A model generated the notes under the pieces. That model had not been told where the DNA came from. It did not search any database and saw only the letters and a list, made by a program, of their open reading frames with translations. Shown here piece after piece: positions 41,358-50,528 of a stretch of 64,000 nt of DNA. This stretch comes from Bacteroidales bacterium (GTDB lineage: Bacteria; Bacteroidota; Bacteroidia; Bacteroidales; UBA932). The DNA lies in the NCBI GenBank assembly GCA_017400135.1, contig JAFPVJ010000012.1, forward strand, positions 175,172-239,171. Reading direction: 5' to 3'. The translations under genes and the position numbers were made by a program. The number at the start of each line of letters is the position of its first letter. The first letter of the stretch is position 1.

Positions 41358-42590
41358 CTAAGGCAGGAGATTGAGGAAGACGGTCAGGATGCCCGTGTTG
41401 ATCAGGTCAGCGAACATGGCTCCGATGATGGGCACGATGATGAAGGGCACCGTCGCGTAACGGTACTTGAAGCAGACTGCCGACATATTGGCCATCGCAT
41501 TCGGCGTCGCGCCCAGGCCGAAGCCGCAGAGTCCGCTCACCAGCACAGCCGCATCGTAGTCTTTCCCCAGGACGGGGAAGGCCACCCAGCGCGCGTACAG
41601 GGCGATGAAGACCACCTGCGCGAGCAGGATGACGCAGAGCGGTAGCACCAGGCTGGCCAACTCCCAGAGCTTCAGCGTGGCCATCGCGATCCCGAGGAAG
41701 AGCGAGAGGCAGATATTGCCCAGCGAAATGATCTTGTCCATGCCCAGCACGTCCCGGCCCTTGCAGACCCCCTCGCAGACGTTGCGGATGATGCAGGCGA
41801 CGATCAGCGAGCCGAAATAGGTCGGGAAGGTGATGCCCGTGCGGACCAGCAGCTTGCTCAGGCCCACGCCCAGCGCCATCGTCAGCACCAGGATGTAGAC
41901 GGCCTTGGCATAGTCCCGGAAGGTCTTCTCCTCCGAGCGGGCGTGTTTCTCCTTGTTGTCGGGTGCGGCCGTGTTGCTCTCCATCCCCGCGACGACGTCC
42001 GTCGAATGGGATTCCGGGGCCAGGTGATGGCGCCGGATGATGCGCTCCGCGATCGGGCCGCCGATCAGGGAACCGGCCACCAGGCCGAACGTAGCGCAGG
42101 CCATGGTGATGGAAGCCGCTCCCTGCAGGCCCATGTCTTCCAGCACGGGGGCGAATCCGCCCGAAGTCCCGTGGCCGCCGGTCATCGGGATCGAGCCGGC
42201 CGCCATGCCGACGAGCGGGTCCAGCCCCATTCCCTTTGCAATACCCAGCGAAAGCAGGTTCTGGACGGCGATCAGGATGGCGACCAGGATGAGCATGACG
42301 ACCAGGGGGCGGCCGCCCTGCTTGAGGGAGAACAGGTTGGACTGGTAGCCCACGGAGGTGAAGAACAGCATCATGCAGATATCCTTGATCGTCCCGTCGA
42401 AACTGATGTCCGTCTTGAGCCAGCCGTGGCCGGCGAGGATCAGCAGGGAGACCAGCAGTCCCCCGGAGACGGGTGCGGGGATGCAGTAGCGTTTCAGGAA
42501 GGGGATGCTCTTCGTGAAGAAGAACCCCAGCAGGAGCGCCACGACGCCGACGCCGGCGGTCTGGAACAGGTCTAAGGATAATTGATGCAT
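41358..42590 (-). CDS. gltS: Sodium/glutamate symporter GltS
   Basis: 410 residues from MHQLSLDLF. Around ten to twelve membrane helices are arranged as two inverted halves. Each half carries a Gly-rich re-entrant segment (AGSIPMTGGHGTSGGFAPVL and GLCGFGLGATPNAMANM), the hallmark of the ESS/GltS family. It imports glutamate with sodium. A charged cytoplasmic linker (about residues 205-240, including NKEKHARSEEKTF) separates the halves. It is upstream of creD with a 57-bp gap, probably cotranscribed, and driven by the -7 box at 42613. Confidence 0.92.
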   Translation of the reverse strand: MHQLSLDLFQTAGVGVVALLLGFFFTKSIPFLKRYCIPAPVSGGLLVSLLILAGHGWLKTDISFDGTIKDICMMLFFTSVGYQSNLFSLKQGGRPLVVMLILVAILIAVQNLLSLGIAKGMGLDPLVGMAAGSIPMTGGHGTSGGFAPVLEDMGLQGAASITMACATFGLVAGSLIGGPIAERIIRRHHLAPESHSTDVVAGMESNTAAPDNKEKHARSEEKTFRDYAKAVYILVLTMALGVGLSKLLVRTGITFPTYFGSLIVACIIRNVCEGVCKGRDVLGMDKIISLGNICLSLFLGIAMATLKLWELASLVLPLCVILLAQVVFIALYARWVAFPVLGKDYDAAVLVSGLCGFGLGATPNAMANMSAVCFKYRYATVPFIIVPIIGAMFADLINTGILTVFLNLLP

Positions 42591-42612
42591 GGGCAAAAGG
42601 CAAATGCTGACA

Positions 42613-42620
42613 CAAAGATA
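42613..42620 (-). promoter_or_regulatory. Minus-strand -7 box for gltS
   Basis: The minus strand reads TATCTTTG, an exact match, 22 nt before the gltS ATG at 42590. The plus-strand gene at 42676 has only a weak TATCTTGC in the same interval. Confidence 0.6.
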
Positions 42621-42675
42621 CAATTTTTTCCGTCAGGATTTTTGCTTATCTTGCAGTACTATCCAGATGGTCGCC

Positions 42676-43872
42676 ATGAAACGTATCCTGCTTTCGTTTT
42701 CCATTCTTTTTGTTTTGTCCGGCTGCGGCCGCGTATCCACCCCTTTCGACCCGGCCCAGGCCGCCGTCATCAATGAAGACTGCGACCTGATGGCGCACTG
42801 CTCCGCCTTCCTTCCAGTCGGGGACGGTGTAGTCTATTTCGCCTATTACCGCGATTCGACCCAGACGCTGGAGGCGCCTGGCAAGACGACGATCACTCCG
42901 GTCCTGGCCAAGGCGACGGGTTTGCGGAAGGGACGTCCCGGCGAAGGGGTTTCCGTGGCCTTTGAGTCCATCTGTCCGCAGGAGTTCATCCATTCGGGCG
43001 AGACCGTGGGAGACTATACCCATAGTCCGGACCGGGCACCCTATGATCCCAATCTGCTCCTGCTTGGGGATACGCTGATGGTGTATTTCGTCGGTTGCAT
43101 CGACGGGACCGTGACGACCTGCGTCCGGCGTTACGACATCCGCACGGACCGCTTCGAAGATGCGGTGGAAGTCTGCACGCTGAGCTATGGCGACAAGACG
43201 GTTCCCTTTGACACCAAGGGACTGTTCGGGATGTATGAGGATCTGGGCTTCAAGGCGACGTTCAACAACGACCTCCTGATGTCGGGCGCCTTCGTCCCGT
43301 ACAAGGGGGCCTGGTACTGCGCGCTCGGGACCGCCTTCCTGCCCCGTTCCTGTCCCGTGATCGTCAAGACGGAGAACGGGGTGGACTTCGATCTCGTGAT
43401 GCTGTGTCCGGAGTTCCTGTATGGCTGTGCCGAGGCGTCCGTGGCGATCTGGAAGGATGATTTCTATGTGGTGATGCGCAACAGTGGCGTGGAGCGCGGA
43501 GGCCGGGGTTGCTACGTAGCCCGTTATGATGCGACGGGCTACTGCCTGAACGGCCCGGTCTACCTGTCTGAGGCGCAGTCCAAGCCGGCCATCGCTCTGC
43601 ATAAAGGGCGGATGTATTTGTTCTATAATGCGAATCCTTTCCTGCAGACCGACTGGGGACTGGTGTCCCGGAGCCGCCTGCGCATCTCGGAAATCGACCG
43701 GAACTGCCGCATCCTGCGCAGCTGGGACATCACCGACCCGTACGGCATCCATTATCCCTACGTCAAGGAAATGGACGGAGGACTCTGGATGAGCTTTACG
43801 GAAGACCGCAAGCAACTGGACGTCAATCAGACGCGCACCAACATCTCCTTTACGCCCGTGCACCTGCCCTGA
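42676..43872 (+). CDS. Predicted beta-propeller lipoprotein of unknown function
   Basis: 398 residues starting at MKRILLSFS; the lipobox is VLSGC. Repeating strand pairs with Asp/Gly turns (DGVVYFAYYRDSTQ, DTLMVYFVGCIDG, GAWYCALGTAFLP, DDFYVVMRNSGVERGGRGC, GRMYLFYNAN, GGLWMSFTEDRKQ) suggest a five- or six-bladed propeller like sialidase-fold or GH43/GH117-type proteins. No confident catalytic set can be read. Earlier in-frame starts would overlap the gltS promoter. It is alone on the plus strand, divergent from gltS and followed by a glycosyltransferase gene with its own promoter. Confidence 0.72.
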   Translation: MKRILLSFSILFVLSGCGRVSTPFDPAQAAVINEDCDLMAHCSAFLPVGDGVVYFAYYRDSTQTLEAPGKTTITPVLAKATGLRKGRPGEGVSVAFESICPQEFIHSGETVGDYTHSPDRAPYDPNLLLLGDTLMVYFVGCIDGTVTTCVRRYDIRTDRFEDAVEVCTLSYGDKTVPFDTKGLFGMYEDLGFKATFNNDLLMSGAFVPYKGAWYCALGTAFLPRSCPVIVKTENGVDFDLVMLCPEFLYGCAEASVAIWKDDFYVVMRNSGVERGGRGCYVARYDATGYCLNGPVYLSEAQSKPAIALHKGRMYLFYNANPFLQTDWGLVSRSRLRISEIDRNCRILRSWDITDPYGIHYPYVKEMDGGLWMSFTEDRKQLDVNQTRTNISFTPVHLP

Positions 43873-43896
43873 TTCTGCAAAGTCGAAATAGTTTCG

Positions 43897-43904
43897 TATC
43901 TTTG
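43897..43904 (+). promoter_or_regulatory. -7 box for the glycosyltransferase
   Basis: TATCTTTG, an exact match, is followed by GCAGCCGCT and then the ATG at 43913, giving an 8-nt gap and a near-leaderless mRNA. Confidence 0.65.
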
Positions 43905-43912
43905 CAGCCGCT

Positions 43913-45067
43913 ATGAAAATTCTTTTTGTCGTAAACAATTACTATGCTTCCGGCAACGGCCTGTCCGCCTCCGCCCGGCGTACCGTCCAATATCTCCGCG
44001 AAGCCGGTCAGGAAGTCCGTATCCTTTCCGGACGGAACCATGAAAGTGAAGAACCCCAGCCGGACTATGTCCTGGGTGATTTCCATGTCCCGGTCTTCGA
44101 CGGACTCGTCCAGTCCCATGGATACAAGTTTGCCAAGACGGATATTTCCCTCATCGAAGAAGCGGTCAAGTGGGCGGATGTCGTCCATCTTGAGGAGCCC
44201 TTCATCATCCAGATGGTGACGGCGCGCATCGCCAAGCGCCTGGGCGTTCCCTGCACGGGCACCTACCACCTGCATCCGGAAAATCTGTTTTGCTCGATCA
44301 ATCTCGGTGACTGGAAGTTCTTGAATTACAATACGCTGCGTCTTTGGCGCGACACTGTGTTCAACTATTGCACGGACATCCAGTGCCCGACGGAGAATGT
44401 GCTGGAGCGTCTGCAGAAATTCGGCTTCAAGTCGCGTCTGCACCTGATTTCCAACGGCATCATCCCGGATCCGTCGATCCGAAAGAAAATGCCGCCCAAA
44501 GATCCGGACGCTCCGTTCCTGGTCGCCTGCATCGGCCGCCTGGCGGTCGAAAAGGACCAGCCGACCCTGCTGGAGGCGATGAAATATTCGAAATATGCGC
44601 GGAAGATCCAGCTTTTCTTTGCCGGCCGGGGTCCGGAAGCGGACGCTGTCAAGGAGAAGGCCCATGCCTTATATGAAGAAGGGATCGTTGCGTATGATCC
44701 GATCTTTGAATTCCGGGACCGGGCCGGACTGCGCCAACTGGCGGCCGAGGCGGACCTGTATATCCATTGCGCCACCGTCGAAGTGGAAGGTTTGTCTGCC
44801 TTGGAAGCCCTCCAGCAAGCGGTCGTCCCCATCATCGCGGAAGGTGACCTGACGGCCACCTCCCAATTCGCGCTGGACGAGCGCAGCCTCTTCCCGACCA
44901 AGGATGCGAAGGCCCTGGCCGACTGCATCGACTATTGGCTGGATCACCCTGTCGAGCGGGAACTGATGGGCTGGAAATACGCCGAATCCACGGAAGGATA
45001 CGACATCCACAAGTCCATCGATGCCCTGATCGACATGTTCCGCCACGCCGTCAGCACGGCGCAGTAA
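43913..45067 (+). CDS. GT4-type glycosyltransferase
   Basis: 384 residues, two Rossmann-like halves (GT-B fold). The N-terminal acceptor half starts with ILFVVNNYYASGNGLSASARRTVQYLREAG. The C-terminal donor half has FLVACIGRLAVEKDQPTLLEAM, the GRGPE turn and HCATVEVEGLSALEALQQAVVPIIAEGDLTATSQFA, with the E-x7-E donor-site pattern. It is a retaining transferase, with a glycolipid or surface polysaccharide as plausible product. It is cytoplasmic or membrane-peripheral with no signal peptide. Acceptor and donor cannot be read. It converges on the GH3 gene, 7 bp away. Confidence 0.88.
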   Translation: MKILFVVNNYYASGNGLSASARRTVQYLREAGQEVRILSGRNHESEEPQPDYVLGDFHVPVFDGLVQSHGYKFAKTDISLIEEAVKWADVVHLEEPFIIQMVTARIAKRLGVPCTGTYHLHPENLFCSINLGDWKFLNYNTLRLWRDTVFNYCTDIQCPTENVLERLQKFGFKSRLHLISNGIIPDPSIRKKMPPKDPDAPFLVACIGRLAVEKDQPTLLEAMKYSKYARKIQLFFAGRGPEADAVKEKAHALYEEGIVAYDPIFEFRDRAGLRQLAAEADLYIHCATVEVEGLSALEALQQAVVPIIAEGDLTATSQFALDERSLFPTKDAKALADCIDYWLDHPVERELMGWKYAESTEGYDIHKSIDALIDMFRHAVSTAQ

Positions 45068-45074
45068 TCAAGGT

Positions 45075-47345
45075 CTATTTCAACTGAAACTCCGCCGTGG
45101 TGCGGATGTCGGTGCTGGAGGATCCGACCAGGATCTGGAAAGTGCCGGGCTCTGCGACCCAGCTATGATTCCCGGCGTCAAACCAGCTGAGGGCCGCACG
45201 GTCCAGGTCGAAGGAAACGGTCTTTGCCTCTCCGGGCTGCAGGAAAACCTTTTGGAATCCTTTCAGTTCCTTGGCGGGGCGGTCTACGGATGCTTCCGGA
45301 TCGGCCACATAGAGCTGGACGACTTCGGCGCCCGCGACGGGGCCGGTATTCTTCACGCGCACCGTCACGGTCTGCAGGGTCTTGCCGGATCCCGTGGCTT
45401 CTGACACGGCTGTCGTTCCGGCGCCCTTTACGACTTTATGGGCGACTTTGGCATCCGAATACTCGAATGTCGTATAGCTCAGTCCATAGCCGAAGGGGAA
45501 CTGCACGGGGATTCCCTGCGTGTCGTACCAGCGGTAGCCGATGTAGACGCCCTCGTCATAATACTCGTCCCAATAACGCTGGCCCTCTTCCCGGATGCCG
45601 GGATACTGGCGCTCGGTCTTCAGCGGACCGTCCTCCAGACGGAACGGCACCGTGAACGGGAGCTTGCCCGAGGGATTGACGGCGCCGGTCAGCACATCCA
45701 CCAGCGCCCGGCCGTTCTCCGAGCCTCCGTACCAACCCTGGACGATGGCCCCGGCCACGTCGGCCCAGGGCATTGCGATGGCCGAGCCGGAAATGTTGAC
45801 AACTACCAGCGGTTTACCCGTCTCTGCCAGGGCCCGGATGACCTCTTCCTGTCCGTATGGCAGTTCGAGCTGCGTGCGGTCGGTGCCCTCGTTGTCCTGG
45901 TTGGCGCTCTTGTTGAGGCCGCCGATAAACAGGATGACATCCGCCTCCGCGGCTGCGGCGACGGCATCGGCAATCAGCGTCTCCGGAGAGCGCTCGTCAC
46001 GAAGGTCCTGTCCGGTATCCACGCGGTCGAAGGTCGTCGTGATGTCGCCCACATACCCGCGCTCCCAGCTGACCTTTACTTTGCCGTCAAAATACTCGTG
46101 CAGCGCTTCCAGCGGAATGATTTCCTGTTTGGTCTTCAGGTTGGTGCTGCCGCCGCCGACCGTCAGTTTCTTGTAGGCGTTCTCGCCCACGACCAGCAGG
46201 GAGCCTCCGTCAGCGATCTGCAGGGGCAGGACGCCGTCGTTCTTGAGCAGGACGATGCTCTCTGCGGCGATTTTGCGGGCCGCGGCATAATGCTCCGGTG
46301 AAACGAAACGACCATAGTGCGCTCCGGGGCTCATACTGGTCTGGAAAATGGTCCGAAGGATGCGGCGCGCCTTGTCATCCAGCCCGGCTTCGTCGGCACG
46401 TCCGTCTTTCAGGCGCTCCAGGTAAGGATTCGCCAGGTGGTACAGGTCGTAGGGGTTGCCGGAGCCGGTCAGGCCGTCGGTGCCGGTGCCCATTTCGATG
46501 TCCAGGCCGTTGGTGACCGGCTCGTCGTCGTCGCGGCAGCCGCCCCAGTCACTCACGACCACGCCGTCGAAACCCCACTCGCCTTTCAGGATGTCGCAGA
46601 GCAGGCGTTTGTTATGGCAGTTGAACTGGCCGTTGTAGAGGTTGTAGGAACCCATGATCGCCCAGGCGTCTCCCTCAGTGACGGCCGCCTTGAAGGCAGG
46701 CAGGTAGATTTCATACAGGGTGCGGTCGTCCACGATCGAATTGGTCTCGGTCCGGCGCACTTCCTGGTTGTTCATCGCGAAATGCTTCACACAGGCAGCG
46801 ACGCCGTTCTCCTGGACGCCCCGGACGTAGGGGACGACCATCTGGGCGGCCAGATAGGGATCCTCGCCCATATATTCGAAGGTCCGGCCGTTGAGGGGTG
46901 TGCGTCCCATGTTGACGCCGGGCCCCAGCAAGATATCCTTCTTCCGGTAGCGGGCCTCCTCGCCGATGCTGCGACCGAACAGCAACGCCAGATCCCGGTC
47001 CCAACTCGCCGCCAGGGCGGAAAGGGCAGGAAAAGCGGTGCTGGAGTCGTTGGTCCAGCCGGCCTGGCTCCATTTGTCCCAAAGTACTTCGGGCCGGATG
47101 CCATGGGGACCGTCGGTATGCCAGACCTCGGCAATGCCCAGGCGCGGCACGCCGGGCGAACTGAACTTCGACTGGGCGTGCGTCATCGCCACCTTCTCCT
47201 CCCGGGTCATGCGGGCGAGGGCGTCTTCGACCCGCTGTTCCAGGGGAACGGAAGGGTCCAGGTAGGCGGGGGCATTCTTCTTTTCGGGGGCCGTGCAAGC
47301 GCTGAGCGTCAAGGCGAGCAGCAGGGGAATGAGGATACGTTTCAT
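45075..47345 (-). CDS. GH3 beta-glucosidase-like lipoprotein
   Basis: 756 residues starting at MKRILIPLL; the lipobox is LSAC. The GH3 TIM-barrel domain has GIAEVWHTDGPHGIRPE, LGPGVNMGRTPLNGRTFEYMGEDP, CVKHFAMNNQEVRRTETNSIVDDRTLYEIYL and the nucleophile Asp266 in VVVSDWGG. The alpha/beta sandwich domain and a C-terminal fibronectin III-like domain (VRVKNTGPVAGAEVVQLYV) follow. It likely removes terminal beta-glucose (or similar) in the periplasm. It is not in the mannan operon but could act on its products. Confidence 0.92.
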   Translation of the reverse strand: MKRILIPLLLALTLSACTAPEKKNAPAYLDPSVPLEQRVEDALARMTREEKVAMTHAQSKFSSPGVPRLGIAEVWHTDGPHGIRPEVLWDKWSQAGWTNDSSTAFPALSALAASWDRDLALLFGRSIGEEARYRKKDILLGPGVNMGRTPLNGRTFEYMGEDPYLAAQMVVPYVRGVQENGVAACVKHFAMNNQEVRRTETNSIVDDRTLYEIYLPAFKAAVTEGDAWAIMGSYNLYNGQFNCHNKRLLCDILKGEWGFDGVVVSDWGGCRDDDEPVTNGLDIEMGTGTDGLTGSGNPYDLYHLANPYLERLKDGRADEAGLDDKARRILRTIFQTSMSPGAHYGRFVSPEHYAAARKIAAESIVLLKNDGVLPLQIADGGSLLVVGENAYKKLTVGGGSTNLKTKQEIIPLEALHEYFDGKVKVSWERGYVGDITTTFDRVDTGQDLRDERSPETLIADAVAAAAEADVILFIGGLNKSANQDNEGTDRTQLELPYGQEEVIRALAETGKPLVVVNISGSAIAMPWADVAGAIVQGWYGGSENGRALVDVLTGAVNPSGKLPFTVPFRLEDGPLKTERQYPGIREEGQRYWDEYYDEGVYIGYRWYDTQGIPVQFPFGYGLSYTTFEYSDAKVAHKVVKGAGTTAVSEATGSGKTLQTVTVRVKNTGPVAGAEVVQLYVADPEASVDRPAKELKGFQKVFLQPGEAKTVSFDLDRAALSWFDAGNHSWVAEPGTFQILVGSSSTDIRTTAEFQLK

Positions 47346-47363
47346 ACTTTGGGTTTTACTGTC

Positions 47364-47371
47364 CAAAAATA
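47364..47371 (-). promoter_or_regulatory. Minus-strand -7 box for the GH3 gene
   Basis: The minus strand reads TATTTTTG, an exact TAnnTTTG match, 18 nt before the ATG at 47345. Confidence 0.55.
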
Positions 47372-47394
47372 CAAAATAAAGCGGAAAAGATTGT

Positions 47395-47402
47395 TATCTT
47401 TG
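47395..47402 (+). promoter_or_regulatory. -7 box for the 47430 membrane protein and aroD-aroA
   Basis: TATCTTTG, an exact match, lies 27 nt before the ATG at 47430 and back to back with the GH3 promoter. The fused aro gene starts 6 bp after the first gene ends, so it is probably transcribed from here. Confidence 0.55.
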
Positions 47403-47429
47403 TATCTCTACACCTTGTATTTGATTGGA

Positions 47430-48539
47430 ATGGAACCCAATAAAAGACTCCTTTCACTGGATACCCTCCGGGGCTTCGACATGATATTCATCATGGGTTT
47501 CGCGGCTGTCATTTCAGCGATCTGCCGCCTCTTTCCCGATGGCGGGAACAGCTGGCTTTGCCTCCAGATGAGTCATGTCCCCTGGGAGGGGTTGCGCCAC
47601 CACGATACCATCTTCCCCTTGTTCCTGTTCATTGCGGGTATTTCCTTCCCCTTTTCCTACGCCAAGCAGCTTTCCAAGGGGGCGACACGGGGGCAGATTT
47701 ATGCAAAGATTTTCACGCGAGGCATTGTCCTGGTGTTGCTGGGATTCGTCTACAGCGGTTTTTTTGAATTAAAATTCAGCACCTTGCGCTTTTACAGCGT
47801 GTTGGGGCGCATTGGCCTGGCCTGGATGTTCGCCGCGCTCCTGTTCATCAACTGTAAGCCCCGCACGCGGATCGTGATCGCCGTTGCCCTGCTGGTCGGC
47901 TACTGGCTGCTGCTGAAATTCGTTCCGGCGCCGGATGCACCGGGGGCCGGTCCCTTTTCAAAAGAGGGCAACCTGGTCGGTTACATTGACCGCTGTCTTT
48001 GGCCGAACCATCTTTTGCAGCGGGGCCTGTTCGACCCCGAGGGCTTGTTGAGTCTCCTTCCGGCCATCGTGACGGCGATGCTGGGCATGTTCACGGGTGA
48101 GTTCGTCCGTATCGATGAGAGTCGGATATCCGGTTCCCGGAAATCGCTTTACATGGCGCTTGCCGCCGTCGTGATGCTGGGCCTGGGCTTGTTGTGGAGC
48201 CTGGATTTCCCGGTCATCAAGGCGCTGTGGTCCAGCTCTTTCGTGCTGGTCGTGGGGGCTTACTCGCTGGGCCTGTTCGCGTTGTTCTATTATTTGATCG
48301 ACGTGCGGGGTTGGAAGAAGTGGACGAAGTTCTTCGAGGTGATCGGACTCAATTCGATCACGATCTATTTGGCACAGAGAATCCTTCCTTTCGGTGCCGT
48401 CAACAAGTATTTCCTGGGTGCTGCGGCGAAGTTGCTGCCGGCGGCGTGGGGGGAATTGCTGCTGAGCGTAGGTTATTTCGCGCTCAGTTGGCTGTTCCTG
48501 TGGTTCCTGTATAAGAAGAAAGTGTTCCTGAAGGTGTAG
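47430..48539 (+). CDS. HGSNAT-like / DUF5009 membrane acyltransferase
   Basis: 369 residues, about ten membrane helices. The start LLSLDTLRGFDMIFIMGFAAVI is the family signature of proteins related to heparan-alpha-glucosaminide N-acetyltransferase. It is followed by HHDTIFPLFLFIAGISFPFSYAKQL, RGIVLVLLGFVYSG, VLGRIGLAWMFAALLF and GLNSITIYLAQRIL. These are thought to acetylate sugars across the membrane. It has no direct link to the glycan operon. Upstream in-frame codons lie opposite the GH3 gene and are not used. It is followed 6 bp later by the aro fusion gene. Confidence 0.85.
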   Translation: MEPNKRLLSLDTLRGFDMIFIMGFAAVISAICRLFPDGGNSWLCLQMSHVPWEGLRHHDTIFPLFLFIAGISFPFSYAKQLSKGATRGQIYAKIFTRGIVLVLLGFVYSGFFELKFSTLRFYSVLGRIGLAWMFAALLFINCKPRTRIVIAVALLVGYWLLLKFVPAPDAPGAGPFSKEGNLVGYIDRCLWPNHLLQRGLFDPEGLLSLLPAIVTAMLGMFTGEFVRIDESRISGSRKSLYMALAAVVMLGLGLLWSLDFPVIKALWSSSFVLVVGAYSLGLFALFYYLIDVRGWKKWTKFFEVIGLNSITIYLAQRILPFGAVNKYFLGAAAKLLPAAWGELLLSVGYFALSWLFLWFLYKKKVFLKV

Positions 48540-48545
48540 GCGCGT

Positions 48546-50528
48546 ATGATTTGCATTACGATACAGGGTAAGACGCGGGATGAGATTTTCGAGATTCTGG
48601 ACCGCCCGGAGGTGGAGATGGCGGAGATCCGGCTGGATCGTTGTCCGTTGTCTGACGAGGAGATCGAGGAGGTTTTTTCGCTGACGGATGTGCCGCTCAT
48701 TGCGACCTGCCGCATTGGAAGTTTTTCTGCGGCGGAGGCGGAGCGGCGGCTTTCGGTTGCAATCACGACGGGGGCGGCGTTTGCGGACCTGGAGGTGGAG
48801 GCACCGCCGGCAATGGGCAAGCGCCTGCATCGCCTGACCCGCGAGTCGGGGACCACCTTCATCCGTTCGTGGCACGATTTCGATGGGACGCCTTCCATCG
48901 AGGCGCTCCGGGATATGGCCGGTCGCTGCCGGCGTTTTGGAGGGGAGATCGTGAAAATCGTCACGACCGCTCGTTCCGAAGAGGATGTCCGGACCTTGCG
49001 TGCGCTTTATGACGAAGATTCGGAGGGCCGCCTGGTGGCCTTCTGTATGGGTGCCCGGGGCCGGGAGAGCCGCTTGCAGTGCCTTTCCTGGGGGGCGCCG
49101 TACACTTACGCGTCCCTGACGCAGGGCGAGGAAGCGGCGGACGGGCAGATTCCCTTCACGGAAATGGCGGACGCCCTGTACGGAGATGCGCCCTGTCCTT
49201 CGATGGAAGTCATCCGCATGCCGGCGTCCAAGAGTTTTGCCCAGCGGGCCATCGTGGCTGCAGCGCTGGCCGAAGGCGTTTCGACCCTGGGCGGTTACCA
49301 GCCTTGTGCGGATTCGGAGGCGGCCGTTGCCGCTGCCCGTTCGCTCGGTGCCGAAGTGCATCGCAAGGGGGACGTGCTGACCATCCGGGGCATCGGCCCC
49401 TTGGACCATCCTTTGGCGCTGGATACGCTGGACGTCGGAGAATCGGGCTTGCTGACGCGGCTGATGATTCCCATTCTAGCCCGTTTGAACGGGGCCCCGG
49501 TCACGGTCAACGGTCGGGGAACGCTGCCAGGACGCCCGCTGAGCGGGGCGAATGACATCATGGCGGCGTTCGGCGTCGTGCTGACCAATCTGGGCCAGAC
49601 CTCCCGCAAGGATGTTTATGTCCCGTTGCGCATCGACGGGACGCTGCTGCCCGGCCGGGCGGACATTTCCGGTAAGGGTGGTTCGCAGTTGATTTCCGGC
49701 CTGCTGATGGCGCTCCCCCTGGCGGAAAAGAACTCCGCCCTTTTCGTCCACGAGCCCCGCAGCATTCCCTATATGTTCATCACCCTGGATGTGCTTCGCA
49801 AGTTCGGGATCCGCATCGCCAACGAGATGGAGGGGGATGAGGAGTTCCTCGAAACGCGTGACTGGGGGCTTTGCACGGCGATCAATTTCAAGATCCGCGG
49901 CGGCCAGCGCTACGAGGCCGCTTCCTTCGACATCGAAGGGGACTGGAGCGGCGCAGCTCCGTTCCTGGTGGCGGGGGCGGTGTTCGGCGGCGTGCGTCTG
50001 TCCGGACTGGACACCTCTTCGCTGCAGGCGGATCTGACGATGATGGACATCCTGGTGGAAGCGGGCGCCTGCGTCTCCCAGGACGAGGATGGGACGATCA
50101 ATGTCCGCAAGGCACCGCTGCGTGCCTTTGGCGTGGATCTCAACAACGCGCCGGATCTCTTCCCCGCTGTGGCGATGCTCGCTGCTTTCTGTCCCGGCGA
50201 AAACCGGATTGCGGGCGTCGGACGGCTGGTGAACAAGGAGAGCGACCGCGCCGCCGCCCTGGTCGACATCCTGTCACGGATGGGGGTGGACGTGTGGATC
50301 GAGGGGGATGAGTTGTTTATCGTCGGGCATTCCCTTTCCTGGCGGCTGCTGAACGGGGCCCTGCTCAAGGGCGGGTCCTATTCATCCCGTCACGACCATC
50401 GGCTGGTGATGGCCCTGTCCGTCGCCGCCCTGGGTGCGGACGGCCCCGTCGAAATCGACGACACGGCCTGCGTCGCCAAATCTTTCCCTTCTTTCCCGGA
50501 ACTCTGGCGGCGCTTTACAGGCCTTTGA
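48546..50528 (+). CDS. Fused 3-dehydroquinate dehydratase (type I) and EPSP synthase
   Basis: 660 residues in one frame. Residues 1 to about 215 are a type I dehydroquinase: EIRLDRCPL, the general-base His110 in SWHDFDGTP and the Schiff-base Lys137 in EIVKIVTTA. Residues about 220-660 are EPSP synthase: PASKSFAQRA with Lys229, GRGTLPGRPLSGANDIM, GKGGSQLISGLL, LNNAPDLFPAVAML, NKESDRAAALV and DHRLVMALSVAALG are present. The usual NAGTxxR block reads ESGLLTR, which I believe is common in Bacteroidota but matters for glyphosate response. The two fused enzymes are shikimate steps 3 and 6, not consecutive. Its 3' end overlaps the convergent hydrolase gene by 14 bp. Confidence 0.93.
   Translation: MICITIQGKTRDEIFEILDRPEVEMAEIRLDRCPLSDEEIEEVFSLTDVPLIATCRIGSFSAAEAERRLSVAITTGAAFADLEVEAPPAMGKRLHRLTRESGTTFIRSWHDFDGTPSIEALRDMAGRCRRFGGEIVKIVTTARSEEDVRTLRALYDEDSEGRLVAFCMGARGRESRLQCLSWGAPYTYASLTQGEEAADGQIPFTEMADALYGDAPCPSMEVIRMPASKSFAQRAIVAAALAEGVSTLGGYQPCADSEAAVAAARSLGAEVHRKGDVLTIRGIGPLDHPLALDTLDVGESGLLTRLMIPILARLNGAPVTVNGRGTLPGRPLSGANDIMAAFGVVLTNLGQTSRKDVYVPLRIDGTLLPGRADISGKGGSQLISGLLMALPLAEKNSALFVHEPRSIPYMFITLDVLRKFGIRIANEMEGDEEFLETRDWGLCTAINFKIRGGQRYEAASFDIEGDWSGAAPFLVAGAVFGGVRLSGLDTSSLQADLTMMDILVEAGACVSQDEDGTINVRKAPLRAFGVDLNNAPDLFPAVAMLAAFCPGENRIAGVGRLVNKESDRAAALVDILSRMGVDVWIEGDELFIVGHSLSWRLLNGALLKGGSYSSRHDHRLVMALSVAALGADGPVEIDDTACVAKSFPSFPELWRRFTGL

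Noticed and set aside
46317-47429. Upstream in-frame extension of the HGSNAT-like protein
   Set aside because: It lies opposite the GH3 gene and before the -7 box at 47395; the family start LLSLDTLRGFD is right after the ATG at 47430.
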